From: Zymoseptoria tritici IPO323
Lineage: Eukaryota > Ascomycota > Dothideomycetes > Mycosphaerellales > Mycosphaerellaceae
Assembly (NCBI RefSeq): GCF_000219625.1
Contig: NC_018202.1
Span: forward strand, 310,001-374,000
Length of the DNA: 64,000 nt
Reading direction: 5' to 3'
Within the stretch, counting starts at the first letter, position 1. Each line of letters starts with the position of its first letter. This document shows positions 33,277-44,281 of the stretch, piece after piece. The notes below the pieces were generated by a model. The model was not told where the DNA came from. It saw nothing but the letters and a program-made list of their open reading frames with translations, and made no database searches. A program made the translations under genes and the position numbers.

Positions 33277-33977
33277 TCCTGCCATCCGACCCTTCTTGGC
33301 CTGCTACCAATTCGACCGACCGTCAACCGTCTTGACGCGAGCGACACCGAGAAAGAAAGATGAGGGGAGAGAGAGAGAGAGAGAAAGGATCTCAGCGAGC
33401 TGAATACACTGTCGAACGCCTTGCCGATCACACAAAATCCGCGCAGTTCGCCAAAAGTCAGAGATGGAGATGGAAAAAGGATACTCGCGCAATCCGCCAA
33501 TTTGCATGCGCCGTCTGTTCGCACCGACAGTCGACGTATACTCGTCCGTCACCTCCGAACTGCCATCGATCGCGTCCGCCCAGCTCCGCCCACCGCGTTC
33601 TCCAGCTACGCCCACCGCGTTCTCCGGGCAAGAACTCGAAGCCACTTCTCGCACTTCTCGCACTTCATGACCGCCGGTCTGAGCTCACCTGGCGAATGCA
33701 GTTAATGGCCCAGCAGGAAGCGGTGCTTCAGAAGACAAAGGTACCAGCTCGTCGGTCACAAGACTGATCGCCTTGCTATCGTCTAGCATCCATTCACGGC
33801 GACTGCTGATGCCTGGTGCAATCCAACACACTTTCGCGGATGCTACGAACGTCAGATTTGTACGACAAAGCTCGAGATGAGGAGGGAGAGACGACTGGGC
33901 ACTGTTACTCGCCAGTGGAAGCTAGACCGCAATATCTGGCTGCTCTCGCTTCCCAACAGTAAGTCCTTTGCTGCTAT

Positions 33978-34565
33978 GTGCATGGCCGCATCGTAGTTCC
34001 AGTGGTATTCCTTGTTAGGACGCTTGCACATCCAGCTTCTCTTTTCGCACTATCAGTACTTCCTCTTTGCATTCTCTTATCAACTTCCATCCGCCCGCTA
34101 TCGCCGGCAACACCACGCACGCACATTCAAACGACACAGCACAGATTTTCATCCTGCGCTGGTGTCCGCGCAATGAGATACGTTCTCGTCCGAAGCCGGC
34201 CACTCCTATACCACGCCAATACATTGCACTGGAGCGAGAGAGATAAGCCCACGCTTCTTACCTTCCTGCAAAGGTGCTCAACAGACGCACTCACTTCTTC
34301 GATACACTCACGCCCTACAAAACAGGAGCTGTCGTGTGGCGAGTATCAGCAGTCGGACCCGGGACCCGCAGGCACTCTTGAACTTGTGCTCACAGGATGG
34401 GACCGCGCCGCAAGGAATGGCCTGGCAAGTACACTGACTGCTGAACGTAGTTCCAAGCTCGCCGTCACCATGTCCATATTCGCTGTTCCGCTCACAATCG
34501 GTTTCTCGCCCAGCATCGACCGACACGAGTCTTCGCCCATACCAGGTAAAGTTGTTACTGGCTGA
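33978..34565 (+). CDS. Open frame with hydrophobic N-terminal region
   Basis: A 195-codon frame that opens with GTG rather than ATG. Residues 5-40 are strongly hydrophobic (VVPVVFLVRTLAHPASLFAL), suggesting one or two membrane spans. The rest is polar. Its 3' end runs into the 70-bp tandem repeat. No family is recognised. Confidence 0.2.
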   Translation: MHGRIVVPVVFLVRTLAHPASLFALSVLPLCILLSTSIRPLSPATPRTHIQTTQHRFSSCAGVRAMRYVLVRSRPLLYHANTLHWSERDKPTLLTFLQRCSTDALTSSIHSRPTKQELSCGEYQQSDPGPAGTLELVLTGWDRAARNGLASTLTAERSSKLAVTMSIFAVPLTIGFSPSIDRHESSPIPGKVVTG

Positions 34566-34654
34566 TATTAGGATTGCTCGATATATCGAACGACACGAGT
34601 CTTCGCCCATACCAGGTAAAGTTGTTACTGGCTGATATCAGGATTGCTCGATAT
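34521..34654. repeat. 70-bp tandem duplication
   Basis: CGACACGAGTCTTCGCCCAT starts both copies, at 34521 and 34591, with one internal difference (TATTA against TATCA). Near identity points to a recent event. Confidence 0.95.
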
Positions 34655-35151
34655 GGCACTGAAATTGATTTTCACGAGCAGCCCAGCCAGGAGCTGTCGA
34701 TCACTTAACTCCGCCACCCGACCTCCTCGATCGCCTTTCGCCCAAGCCTGACCTGCGTGCATACAAATCCATGAACCTCCGAGATGCCAGCACTCGAAGC
34801 TTCAACCACGTCCAAGCTTTCGCTTGGAGTGCGTGCCCACGCCACCTTCGATCTCTGCCTTTGAGATCAGCACTTAGATCCCGGACGACACTCGGACGTT
34901 ATCAAGACTTCGTTAAATGGTACAATTTTCCAACAAAAGAACCCTAGACGTCCACCTCCAATGTACTGAAGTTTCCACAGCGTTTTTGACAAGCTTCAAC
35001 GTCGCTATGATTGTCCTCGTACAGTTCCGGCCTCTCATCCAGCCTGCAAAGACTGAGATGCATGTTATAGCAGCCTATACCCAGACGTACGGACTCGCTC
35101 TCAACATACCTTCGGCTCCACAGACCTACCTCCACTACCGACATCGCTCCT

Positions 35152-35412
35152 TTGAGCTTACCAGCTCAAGCGCGAGCATCGGTGTTTCCATATTTCCTTA
35201 GCCGAATGCAGAAGCTGGAAGCAGAGATCACCAGAGCTCCGCGCTACACAAAGGCTCTCGAAACGTACACCGCAGATACTGGCAAATCAACCCACCACTT
35301 CCACCGTGCTTCCCTGGCTGTCAAGGAACTCTTCACAGCCATCGCGAGGACTGCGGAGTGCACCAAATCGCAAGTGATCAGAGGCATCAAAACCATGTTC
35401 TCCACTTCATGA
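35152..35412 (+). pseudogene. Short coding fragment, family unknown
   Basis: The frame has clear coding-like codon use: SRMQKLEAEITRAPRYTKAL, then ASLAVKELFTAIARTAEC and IRGIKTMFSTS before TGA. It has no ATG at a suitable start and looks like the helical C-terminal part of a larger protein. Confidence 0.25.
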
Positions 35413-35788
35413 TTCCCAATCATGATCTCGAGCGAGAAATCCACTTTCCTTTCGCACAGCCACTTACATGGCTACTGAGAGGTCTGGCCTTCAGGGATTG
35501 GCTTGCCTGCACGATGCTTCCGGTGACAATGCTTCCGGTCACATAATGAGATGAGAAACGCCACCGGTATCGTTCGTTACCGGCAGGTTCTTGAACGATT
35601 CACGACTCAAATGACATTCAAGCATTCAGCAGGCGGGTGTATCAGCGGAAGCGGCTATGCCATGCCAGCCGGCGCGATTCCTCCCCTCGATCAGCCGTGA
35701 CATCCGCCCGGCATTCTGTCCGGATGTTTTGCAACTGCATGTCACTGTCACCACACGACCATGATCAAACATTGGCGATGAAAGCCGC

Positions 35789-36043
35789 ATGTGTTCTTGG
35801 CTCACATGCCTTCCAGCTATACGACTGTCAGCGCTCCGCCAGCCATTTCTCGACCTCTCGGATCCTCAACGCATCAACCCAATCGTACGCACTGACAAGA
35901 TCTCAAAACATGTCAAGGCCGACGCAATTCGCAACTTCATGAAGATGCGTCTTCACTACAGCCCAGGAGACGTCTTTGATCCAAACGACAAACTTTCTTA
36001 CGCAGTATGGTTCACGAGAAGCGAGATTCATACCGAATATTGA
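35789..36043 (+). CDS. Small coding frame, 84 codons
   Basis: ATG-started frame with coding-like composition: RQPFLDLSDPQRINPIVRTD, KISKHVKADAIRNFMKM and GDVFDPNDKLSYAVWF. It looks like an exon of a folded protein, but I do not recognise it and see no certain partner exon. Confidence 0.3.
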   Translation: MCSWLTCLPAIRLSALRQPFLDLSDPQRINPIVRTDKISKHVKADAIRNFMKMRLHYSPGDVFDPNDKLSYAVWFTRSEIHTEY

Positions 36044-36279
36044 ATTCTTTACATCTACTGCAGCGGCACTGATCTCTATCCTGCTTCTCCTTCTCATCAT
36101 TGCCCATCCTAACTCGGCGCAGCTTTTGAAAGTGGCCTCTCCGGTGCCGTATGGCTCTTCACCTTGGTATTACCTTGAGCAAGCGGTGTCTGCTTAGAGG
36201 AGGCGGTCGCAGGGTTTCGTCGGAAGTTACGGTTGAAGGCGCGGACGATGTCCAGTTCAAGGTTCTACGACAGTGTGCG

Positions 36280-36859
36280 TTAGTACGAACAGGCGAGCAA
36301 TTCATCGATGCTTCGAGTTGTGCGCGCACCATGCCTTTCGAGGAAGACACGAAGTTTCACTCTCCCGCGGTGAGTGACCCTGGTCCACTGATCTCGGAAG
36401 GTTGTGAAAGATCGAAGACATTCCTCTTCCCTCGGCGTCAACGAGGATTCCCCCTCACTCTGGAATGGTCCTCCTTGGCCTTGTTCGTGTTCTTGTCCTT
36501 GACCATGTCCTCGCTCACTCTTATCCCTTCGTAAGCCTTTTACTCCAGTAGCTTAGCGCCATGGGAGGCACGGGCGGCTTGAGGTCGAAGATGAGGGCTG
36601 TTGTGGGCAGGAGTCGGCCGCTGCGCTTGGTGGGTTCGTGGGTGGGTCCGTGGGAGAAGACGAGAATCGCAGATGGAGACTTTCGTGATTTTCGCGTCTC
36701 GGACTGTAGTATGCTGTCGGTGTCCGATGATGTTTGGCTCAGACGAGGGTGGTCTTTGAAGGTGTCAACCTCCTTCGAAGGTGAAGGTTGCCATGCTTCG
36801 AGCGAGGGAGGTTCCAGGTTCTCTGCACTGGACGCCAAGACCGTGAACCCCGCACTCAT
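36280..36859 (-). pseudogene. Ser/Thr-rich frame with one register change
   Basis: From the ATG at 36859, 112 codons read as a Ser/Pro-rich protein (SQTSSDTDSILQSETRKSRK). The frame stops at about 36521. The adjacent register continues with coding character (TPREEECLRSFTTFRDQW, VKLRVFLERHGART) to a stop at 36280. A one-base indel near 36530 would explain both halves. No family is recognised. Confidence 0.3.
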
Positions 36860-37619
36860 TCATCTCCAACTTCATCACTTCGACTCCCTTCTACATCTCT
36901 GACTGCTTCACGCCTCCGTGCTTCTACATGTCCCGCGAAGATCCCAATCCCCGCCGACGACTCGCCCGAACGGCGTTCGACGACTTAGACTCCGTACGAT
37001 CGTGCTATGGACTCGCAGACAGACATGCCATCGACACACCCCTTCTCGCGATCATTGGAAGACGGCGTCCGATCCACCTCCGACTACAATAGCTGGCCGC
37101 AAGGCATCTTCGATCGATCCAACCTCTTCCATCCACCCATGCCATGCGCTTTTCCAAAAGCCACCTACCCTTGCTGCCTCACTACTTCACTTCCCATCGA
37201 TCGAAGGTGTCCACCCTCGCAGTTTCCGCACCTCTGGAGTCCGGAATACTGTCGCTGAGTAATGTCAAGGTCATCGTCGCTGTCCACAAAGGAAGTGGGT
37301 GCATGCCATCTTGAATGGAGCTTGCGGCATTTGTAAAGGAGTGGATGGCTCGGAAGAAGCGAGGGACAGCGCACGGTCGTAGGCGTGAGCGTGAGCGTGG
37401 AAGAGGGGATCGCCACTGGTTGTAGGGACAACGAGGGAGCGGAGGTACCCACGCGGGCGAGTCTGAAACTGCACAGTTGTGAATACCTGAGGCCATGGGA
37501 CGCTCGTCTGAGACTGCACCGGAGATGTGTCTGCATCGATCAGATCTTGCAACTTCACACATGCAAGCGAGCCCTCGAATTGAAACAGGCCGACCATCAC
37601 TAGACCCGTTCCTCTGTCA
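36860..37619. other. No certain gene; antisense frame open
   Basis: A minus-strand frame covers about 37903-37271 with coding-like composition (ELFDEVVHVLSNVTKRERL, LACVKLQDLIDADTSP) and overlaps the plus-strand frame described next. Which strand is real cannot be settled by eye. Confidence 0.25.
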
Positions 37620-38534
37620 ATGTGCTCTTCATGCCACAATCGAGGTATCATGATCCTTCGTCTCGCATCATTCGAGTTCTCCGTCCATTCGTCACGATCA
37701 GCATCGCTGCTTTCTGCTTTCATTGGATGCGGTCTGCATCTAAGTCGACGACAAATGAGCATATATTTCCAGACATCTACCAACAAATCATTCAGAGTAT
37801 TGACTTGCACGTCACCGGCACCTTTCAGGGAACACAGCCGTTCTCGTTTCGTCACGTTGGACAGCACGTGCACAACCTCATCGAAAAGCTCGTTTCGTCC
37901 TCCGGTTCCAAGGAGGCTACTTACACCACTTCCTCAACCATGCTGCCACTTGCGTCGACTGCACCTCATGCGACATTGCAAAGATCCTTCGGCTTACTCT
38001 CGACTGCACATCTTCTTCGCCTCGTCTTCCTTCGAAGCCCCAGAAAAGGGTCAACTGCCACTCTTGTCTCGAATCAGACCGATGGATATTGCTCTCGTTG
38101 TCGAGGCTGCTACCCGAGTGCCTCGTTCTTCAGCGTCGTCCGTAGGCAGAGAGGAATGGGAATAATGGGTGCGAAAGAGGAGAAAGTCTTCGAATCTCGG
38201 CTTTGAACAATTGGCGAACGACGTTGTGAAACTGATGACATTGATAGCTGCTGAACCTTACGGGCCATTGACTCCGTTTCTCCCCCTGGCGAATATTGCC
38301 TCCCACATCTATGGCGAGCTGGAAGAGGTTGGCGACATCTTTTCCAAGGACGGCACCTCTCCTCCAAAAATATTGGCACGTGCGATGTCATCACAATCGC
38401 TTTCGACGACGACGATTGCACTCCAATCCCCATCGCCCCGACCTCGTTTCCGGAAGAATCGGCATGAGAAGAATCATCACTATGAGCAGCATCATCAGGA
38501 CCAGCACATACAAGTGTCACCAACAGAGCTTTGA
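37620..38534 (+). pseudogene. Coding region with stop or 45-bp intron
   Basis: The 3' part is the clearest: LGFEQLANDVVKLMTLIAAE, PFLPLANIASHIYGELEEVG and a His-rich tail before TGA at 38534. Upstream in the same register a TAA lies at 38163. It would be removed by a 45-bp intron (GTAGGC at 38142 to AAAG at 38186) in phase 0. Further upstream the best coding signal is in a different register (HIFPDIYQQIIQSIDLHV, HVGQHVHNLIEKL), and a third register at 37930-38080 gives a Cys-rich stretch (CVDCTSCDIAKI). At least one frameshift is therefore needed. No family is recognised. Confidence 0.3.
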
Positions 38535-39957
38535 TCCCACCCATCGGCTACCATCACGGCCAGTCCTTTTCGTTACCGACCGCGAGCACCGGAGTTCTCG
38601 CCGTGCTACAGCTACCTGGCTATCATAGTATCACCACCTCTACCGCCAGCAGCCACTCATAGTCTTCCGGCGGGTCCAACTGTACCGGAGGCCTTGAAGA
38701 GCCAGACCGGCGATACTTGCAGCAAGGCCCTGCTGTTTCGACCAGATGTCTCGCTTAGGATATGCTTGATTTCGTGGAGGGCGCCGAAAGCTACTTTGGT
38801 AATGCGGGTTGACTTGGCGTGAGCGACAGCCGATGAACGATGGTCGTGGGTTCGGCGTGGAAGAAGATGGGTGCGGTTTGAAAAATGGTTGGATGGGCGT
38901 ATCTTGTCATGCCGCTCGGACATCGACCCGCCATGACCACCCCACCGTCAGTCACTTGCTCGCGACCGCGTCCGCACACAAACTCGCCCAGCAATCTCGT
39001 ACACACTATGAAGACACCCGCACCATAAACTGTCCGAGGGCCAGACGGACAGCGCTAGCAGCTGGAAGACACGAACCTGCTTGATCGACCTCCATCCGGC
39101 TTTCCCATGTGATGTCTCCATTCACTGCTCAACCACATATTCTATTTCCTAGACAAACACTCCTTGGCTCTTCCTCGTCCCCGGTACTCTCAACAACCAA
39201 GATCCCGCACATCACCCGGACCAGAGTCCGCACACGCCCTCAATCCTTCGGCTTTCACGACGGCGAAGAGCGCATGGTTTCCGATGCCAGCAGCGTGAGG
39301 CTACGTTCGTCGCGCGGGAGACTTCGTGGTGCGGCGAGGTGGCAGAGGCGTCCAAGAGGAGCGTGGGCTAGGTCTGTGTTCTCGGTACGAGGACAATAGG
39401 CAGGCTTTGAATTTCCTACAAACCTCAGTGGGCGGAGGAGAAGGAGGTGAAGAAAGAGATGAAGTGTCGGCAGACGAAGTCTTGTGCTGACACCTTCCCG
39501 TAGAGCTGGTCGGGCCGGACTCCAGCGCAAGCTCCACGAGGCCAGGAGGTTGCTTCGGTGACATACCCGAAGACATTCCAGAATGTCTTTTCATAAATGA
39601 CCCGGTCATCCCAAGACCTCGCGATGCTGTCGATGCGGCCGTGCGCTGATCGAAGCGCGCCTAATCATGGTGTCAGCCCTCGATCTTATAATGAGGATAC
39701 GGAGCCGAGGGTAGAATTCCGGAAGTAATGTCGATCTGTCCCGCTCATGCGAATGTCTCGAGGAGTCAGACGAGGGTTCGGCTCAAAGTTCGCGAATTCC
39801 GTCCAAAGAGCGACCACGTCCTCCTTGGCTTCTGGAATTTTCTCTGTGGGAGCAACATATGCGGGTTCCAGAGCAGTGGATTCATCCTTCCTTTCTGAAC
39901 GTAGGTGTTGTTGGCTTCAATGTTCAGATCTGCGGCCATGCACTGCTTTTTCCCTTG
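38535..39957. other. No supported gene
   Basis: Short frames on both strands without motifs. Nothing could be supported. Confidence 0.3.
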
Positions 39958-40463
39958 TCACCCGCAGTCAAGTCGCCACATCTTATCGTGCCTCGTTGTT
40001 CCGAGAGCCTTGTGGTCGTCCTGGCTCGTGTCCTCCATTGTGAGAAGGCGCCGAAAGTTGTTGCGGATTCGTGCTTGGTAGGCTAGCGAGAGGGCATCGG
40101 GAGGGCCGCCAAGCGTTTTTGGACGGTGCGACTGGCCTGGAGTGATTGCGGAGTGCACATGTGGTTGAGGATGCTGCGGGAAAGCCTCGAGGCCAGTAAT
40201 GGGTAAAGGGATGCGGAGGGAGGCATGACTGGCTTGATCAATCAGCGGTATGCGCATCTTCCATTGTGGTCGGGCTGAATCGAGAGGAGGACGATTTCCA
40301 GATTCCAGCTTGTAGTAATGATTGTCGACTGCAAAAGTGGAAGTCTTTGCAGGGGAACAAAGTAAAGATACTAAGGTATGACATTCCTGCCAGAACCCAT
40401 CATTCTCGCCACGAGGTTTGGCCCTCCACACACGCCCATGAACAAAGCGAGCGTGGTCTCCTC
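39958..40463 (-). CDS. Probable 3' coding part of a spliced gene
   Basis: From about 40343 downward the frame is strongly coding-like: VDNHYYKLESGNRPPLDS, then MRIPLIDQASHASLRIP, PPDALSLAYQARIRNNFRRL and DKMWRLDCG before TGA. The upstream exon at 40721-40464 ends near a GTAAGA donor at about 40468, and TTTGCAG acceptors lie near 40345, but I could not find a pair that keeps both frames. It may be a separate short gene from the ATG of MRIPLIDQ. Confidence 0.3.
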
Positions 40464-40881
40464 TTACTTGCGAAGTTTCCACAGGACGGATAAGTATATA
40501 TTCTCGGCAGACTCGAAAGCATACCAATGCAGCATCTCAACATACTCCTTCACCCACCTGCAGCTGAGGCTCATCGCTGCAGGGACACGTTGTGATGACA
40601 AGCAGAGACAGCGGCGGGGACGACCAACACCTTTCAAGGCATGTTTGATTTCCGCGACAGTTCTCTCAACACAGGTCACACTTTCAGACGTCATCCGAAG
40701 CCGACGCGGCCCACGACGATCCTGCAGCCAGTAACTGTGTTAGCCCCATCTTCGTGTTTGGCTCCCTGCATGACACTCCTTCGCTGTCATCGCACACTCC
40801 ATCCAGCGCCAGTTCTCGACGAGTTTCTTCCATGCTGCGGTCGAGGTCGCTCCGCATTTGTTGCAGGAGATCGAGCGCCAT
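40464..40881 (-). CDS. Small two-exon gene, about 113 codons (candidate)
   Basis: Exon 1 (40881-40798) starts at an ATG and encodes a charged helix (MALDLLQQMRSDLDRSMEET). The intron is 40797-40722 (76 bp, GTGTGC donor, CTAAC branch site, CTGCAG acceptor) and joins in phase 0. Exon 2 (40721-40464) encodes CVERTVAEIKHALKGVGRP and WVKEYVEMLHWYAFESAE before a stop. The branch site and phase match are good evidence. It overlaps the predicted end of the C48-like gene on the same strand, so it could instead be the true 3' end of that gene. The GTAAGA at 40468 may add a third exon. Confidence 0.4.
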
Positions 40882-43362
40882 TGCAGACTACTCCCCGTCG
40901 GCCCTTTCCCTCTTGTTCTTCCGCCCTGCGCTGAATACTCCGCATCCTTTCCCGCCACCCGGACCCGAGCTCAAGCTCAATCAGAGCAGCCATGGCGCCA
41001 CCAGATACCTCGCCCAGTCTGACCGCAGTCTCGCCAAGTTCCACAGTGCGATCAGACCTAGTCGGAAGTTGTCTACTCCGAAAAATCTCCTCGAGCAAAT
41101 CGTAGGTTGGCCGTTGACGTCTGAGATGCTTGCAATGACAGCTCAGCGCAACACGGCGTTCCTTTGCTAGTCTGCGAAAGTTCTTGATACACTCCGCAAT
41201 ATACGGCAGTAAGAGGGGCTCCGAGACAGACGGTGGGTGAGCAACATCCGGTAGGTGAATATTCGGTATAGCCGAAGATGCCACTTGGAGGCCACGATGC
41301 TTGGCGGCCAGCACGGTAGCAAAAACGCTTCGTACCACTGCAGGTTCGATCTGGATACCAGCGCTCGGGATCACGAAAATGCCGCAATTGATGCTGTCGT
41401 CTTGTTGTAGGCACCCTTTATCGATTTCGCATTGCTATGTTTCCGTCCGGGCGTCCCGTTTGCGATGCTCTGGTTCCGTTCGGTTGTCCAGCAGCTGACA
41501 AACGCTTCGGACCCGAGACTGCCATTGCGAACCTCTGTGAACCGCATCTCGAAGAGAGTCCAACACAGCAAAACTGCTGCGGGTCCGGTATAGGACCACG
41601 AGGGCCCAACGAGCTCCATCACACATCGGGAGAAGAAAGTTGGGTAAAGCGATTGGTTTGCATTTAGCCAATGGCTTGTAGCCACGAGCATCCTTAAGAT
41701 AAGACCCCTTCGAGCTCGCACAGTCCACAATGTGCCAGTCTGTGGGAACAAACATGCGCAGTAGCAGGTCGATCGTGCTGCTCTTGATCTCCTTTGCCGA
41801 CAGCAGGTTCTGCACGGCGTATTCGTATCCAAGCTGCGCCTGCGTAGGTGACGAGTCCTTGAGGCTTGACAGGTCCGCCTTCAGGTTTGAAACATCGACT
41901 GCCAACTGCTTGGATAAAATAGACTCATCGTGATAGGGTGGGTCTCGTGAATCCGTTGGAGTCGGAAACTGCACTGACAAGGCTGACGACTTTTGCTTGT
42001 CCTTGAGAAGCGATTTGCCAAGAGAAAAAGGATTGGCCCACCGTCTTGGGATGTGGATCTTCATCAACGACGAAGTCTAGACTGAATGAACTCGAGCGTT
42101 TGCTGCTTCGTGCATCCGTGGACCCAGCGTTGCCATCGCCCAAATGCTTGCGCTTGCGGCTGATCGACGGCGACGGAGAATGATCATCTTGCAGACCCGG
42201 AGGGCCGTGGCGACCTCGTTCGATGTCACGTTCGCTATCGCTGTCATTGCCATCTGGAAAGTAGTCCACCGGGTTGTCAGAGTCGTTGCCATCGTTGCTT
42301 CGGGATTTTTGACCCTGAAACCCGCCATCATGGTCGCCATAATCGACAGTGGAGTCTTGATCAGGAGGCTGTGCAGATTGAGAGCGTGCGACAGTTTTGG
42401 CACCAGACCTAGCAATCAAAAATTCACGCGTATTCGTTCCTGCATGTTCCGGCCCAAGGCTCTGTCCTGAGACCGTTTTCACTTGTTCAAATGCTCTACT
42501 GCCGGCTCCCACTGCAAGTCCGGTGCCATTGCGGTCTCCTTTCACTTGTCCAGATGCCCTGCTACCGGCTCTCACTGCAAGTCCGGTGCCATTGTGGTCT
42601 TCATGCTCTTGTCCAGATGCCCTGCTGCCGGCTCTCACTGCAAGTCCGGTGCCATCACTAGCCTCATCGTCTTCGTCTTTGTCTGGAAGGTCGTCCCTCA
42701 GGGCTGCGGTCTGGTCGTTCAGCAGGCCTTGAGCCGGGAGCCCTTCCGCTACAGCGGTGCAGTCTGACGGCTTGAAGCGCAAGACCTTCCTACCGGATCG
42801 CACCCCACGCTCTCTCCGTGTTCGAGCGATTTGCACGAGCGCCGGCAAAAAATGGTCGAGGTTGTAGCCCGGCTTTTGAACCTTGGCGAGATTGTTCACA
42901 AACTCTCGGGTCAGACCACCATGTCCAAGGCGACAAAGGCCTACCAGATCGAGCTTGGTCAAGGGAAGCCAAGCACAGCTGTCTGCTCGTTGATTGCGCG
43001 CATCGGGTGGGCTGAGGAGTGAGGCGATGGCGCTTCTGAGGTTGCCGTCCTGGTTGATGATGGCGGAGATCCAGCCATCAATGATGAAGACAGCGTCCTG
43101 GCGCGGGACTTGTTGAATACGCCCGAGGCGGAGGAGATCGTGACATGTCACGAATCGATCGTAGAGAGCGTAGTATTTGTTGATATAATTCTTCGTGATG
43201 GACTGTCTGTGGACTGACGTCTCCAGACATGTCCGCCGTGTTGAGGAGCTGTCGAGAGTCAGATTCAGTGGAGGTCTAGTTCTATCCAAGTGGGAGAGCA
43301 GGGCAAAAGCAAGCTCGATTGACGTAGTTCCAAGCTGAAGCCCACTCCAGTACCTCGATTAA
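40787..43362 (-). CDS. C48 (Ulp1-like) peptidase family protein, possibly disabled
   Basis: Frame one (open from 43362, no ATG visible) encodes a helical N-terminal region (TSIELAFALLSHLD, FVNNLAKVQKPG), three 21-residue repeats and an acidic basic-patch linker (SRKRKHLGDG). A 73-bp intron (42041-41969, GTGGGC to TGCAG) would lead in phase 0 to frame two, which carries the C48-like domain: ARWALVVLYRTRSSFAVLDS, where Arg stands for the usual His before Trp and the Asp is kept, then DDSINCGIFV with the expected Cys. Between them an in-frame TAG (41437-41435) must be read as nonsense or removed by a 69-bp GT-AG intron (41503-41435). The tail has a coiled-coil-like helix. C48 enzymes remove SUMO or related tags. 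Without His this one may be inactive. Confidence 0.6.
42481..42669 (-). repeat. Three in-frame 63-bp repeats
   Basis: Three copies of 63 bp (21 codons) inside the C48-like gene encode NGTGLAVRAGSRASGQ with small changes. They separate the N-terminal region from the acidic linker. Confidence 0.9.
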
Positions 43363-43486
43363 CGTCTACATCTCACAACACAGAGCATACCAGCCTCCAA
43401 CTAATAGAAAGTCAAGTCGAGCGCTGTCACCCGCCTACCAGAATCCGGCACCGACCTTCGATCAAACCACGATCACCGTCGCCAAA

Positions 43487-44175
43487 ATGGCAGACGCAAT
43501 ATGGAGCAGGCCGTCGAGCGCTGTGGCAGCGACACGGAAGAAAGACGAGGACGAGGAGAGTGGAAGGAAGAGATGAAAAAGGCGTCGAGCCTCACTCCGT
43601 GCACCTCTCCAAGACCAGGCCCAAGGCTTCTGGCAAGAAGACCACCGCGCCTACACAAACCGACACATCCACGAAGAAGCGCAAGTTAGATGCCCCTCCG
43701 AACGGCGACATCGACACCAGCGTCACGAACTTCCGGTCACGTCGCCACAGGTGAACTCGCAGAAGGCAAGGCAAAGGCGAAGGCCAAGGCCAAAGGCAGG
43801 AAGGCTTGCACATCCAAGAACCGGACTTCTGACTCGGACGGTGCCGGAGATTGTGACGACCTCCCTCGACCCCACACCTAGCAACCCATGCCTGACTATC
43901 GACGACAGCGAAGAAGAGTAGAAAGAGTATGGACACAGGCAACGAGCGCCGAACACGGACGGTTGAAAGACACACATGGTTGACCGAATGCATGGACAAA
44001 GCAAAGCCGAAAGCGCGACGTATGGAGGACGTCATGACTCAGGACGGTGGACAAAGAAGCAAGGACGAACGACGGCTGGACATGCCAGTCGACCGTGATA
44101 CAGGTAGCAAACAATGAGCAGACAAAACACATCTTGTTCCTCTCGCAGTCTTCAACACCCCAAGCAAGTAGTACA
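43487..44175 (+). pseudogene. Lys-rich nuclear-type protein relic
   Basis: An ATG at 43487 opens a frame (MADAIWSRPSSAVAATRKKD) that stops at 43577. Other registers continue with a basic nuclear-type stretch (TDTSTKKRKLDAPPNGD), then GELAEGKAKAKAKAKGRK, then from about 43929 ERRTRTVERHTWLTECMDKA. A good 45-bp intron lies at 44104-44148 (GTAGCA, pyrimidine tract, CTCGCAG), after which a short exon would end VFNTPSK. Two or three indels are needed to join the parts. It is divergent from the C48-like gene, with about 125 bp between the ATG and that gene's open frame. No family is recognised. Confidence 0.3.
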
Positions 44176-44281
44176 GGACTCGATCTGTGGCAAGATTGCT
44201 CCATGTAACCAACTCCACACAGTATGATGCTGTCCGTTTTCCGGCCGCATCATCACAGCGGACATCTCTCGGCCCTCGGAA

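Noticed and set aside
12290..41437. Using the in-frame stops as proof of repeat-induced point mutation
   Set aside because: Every stop codon can arise from a sense codon by one C-to-T change, so stops alone are not diagnostic. Base composition around them is not AT-shifted.
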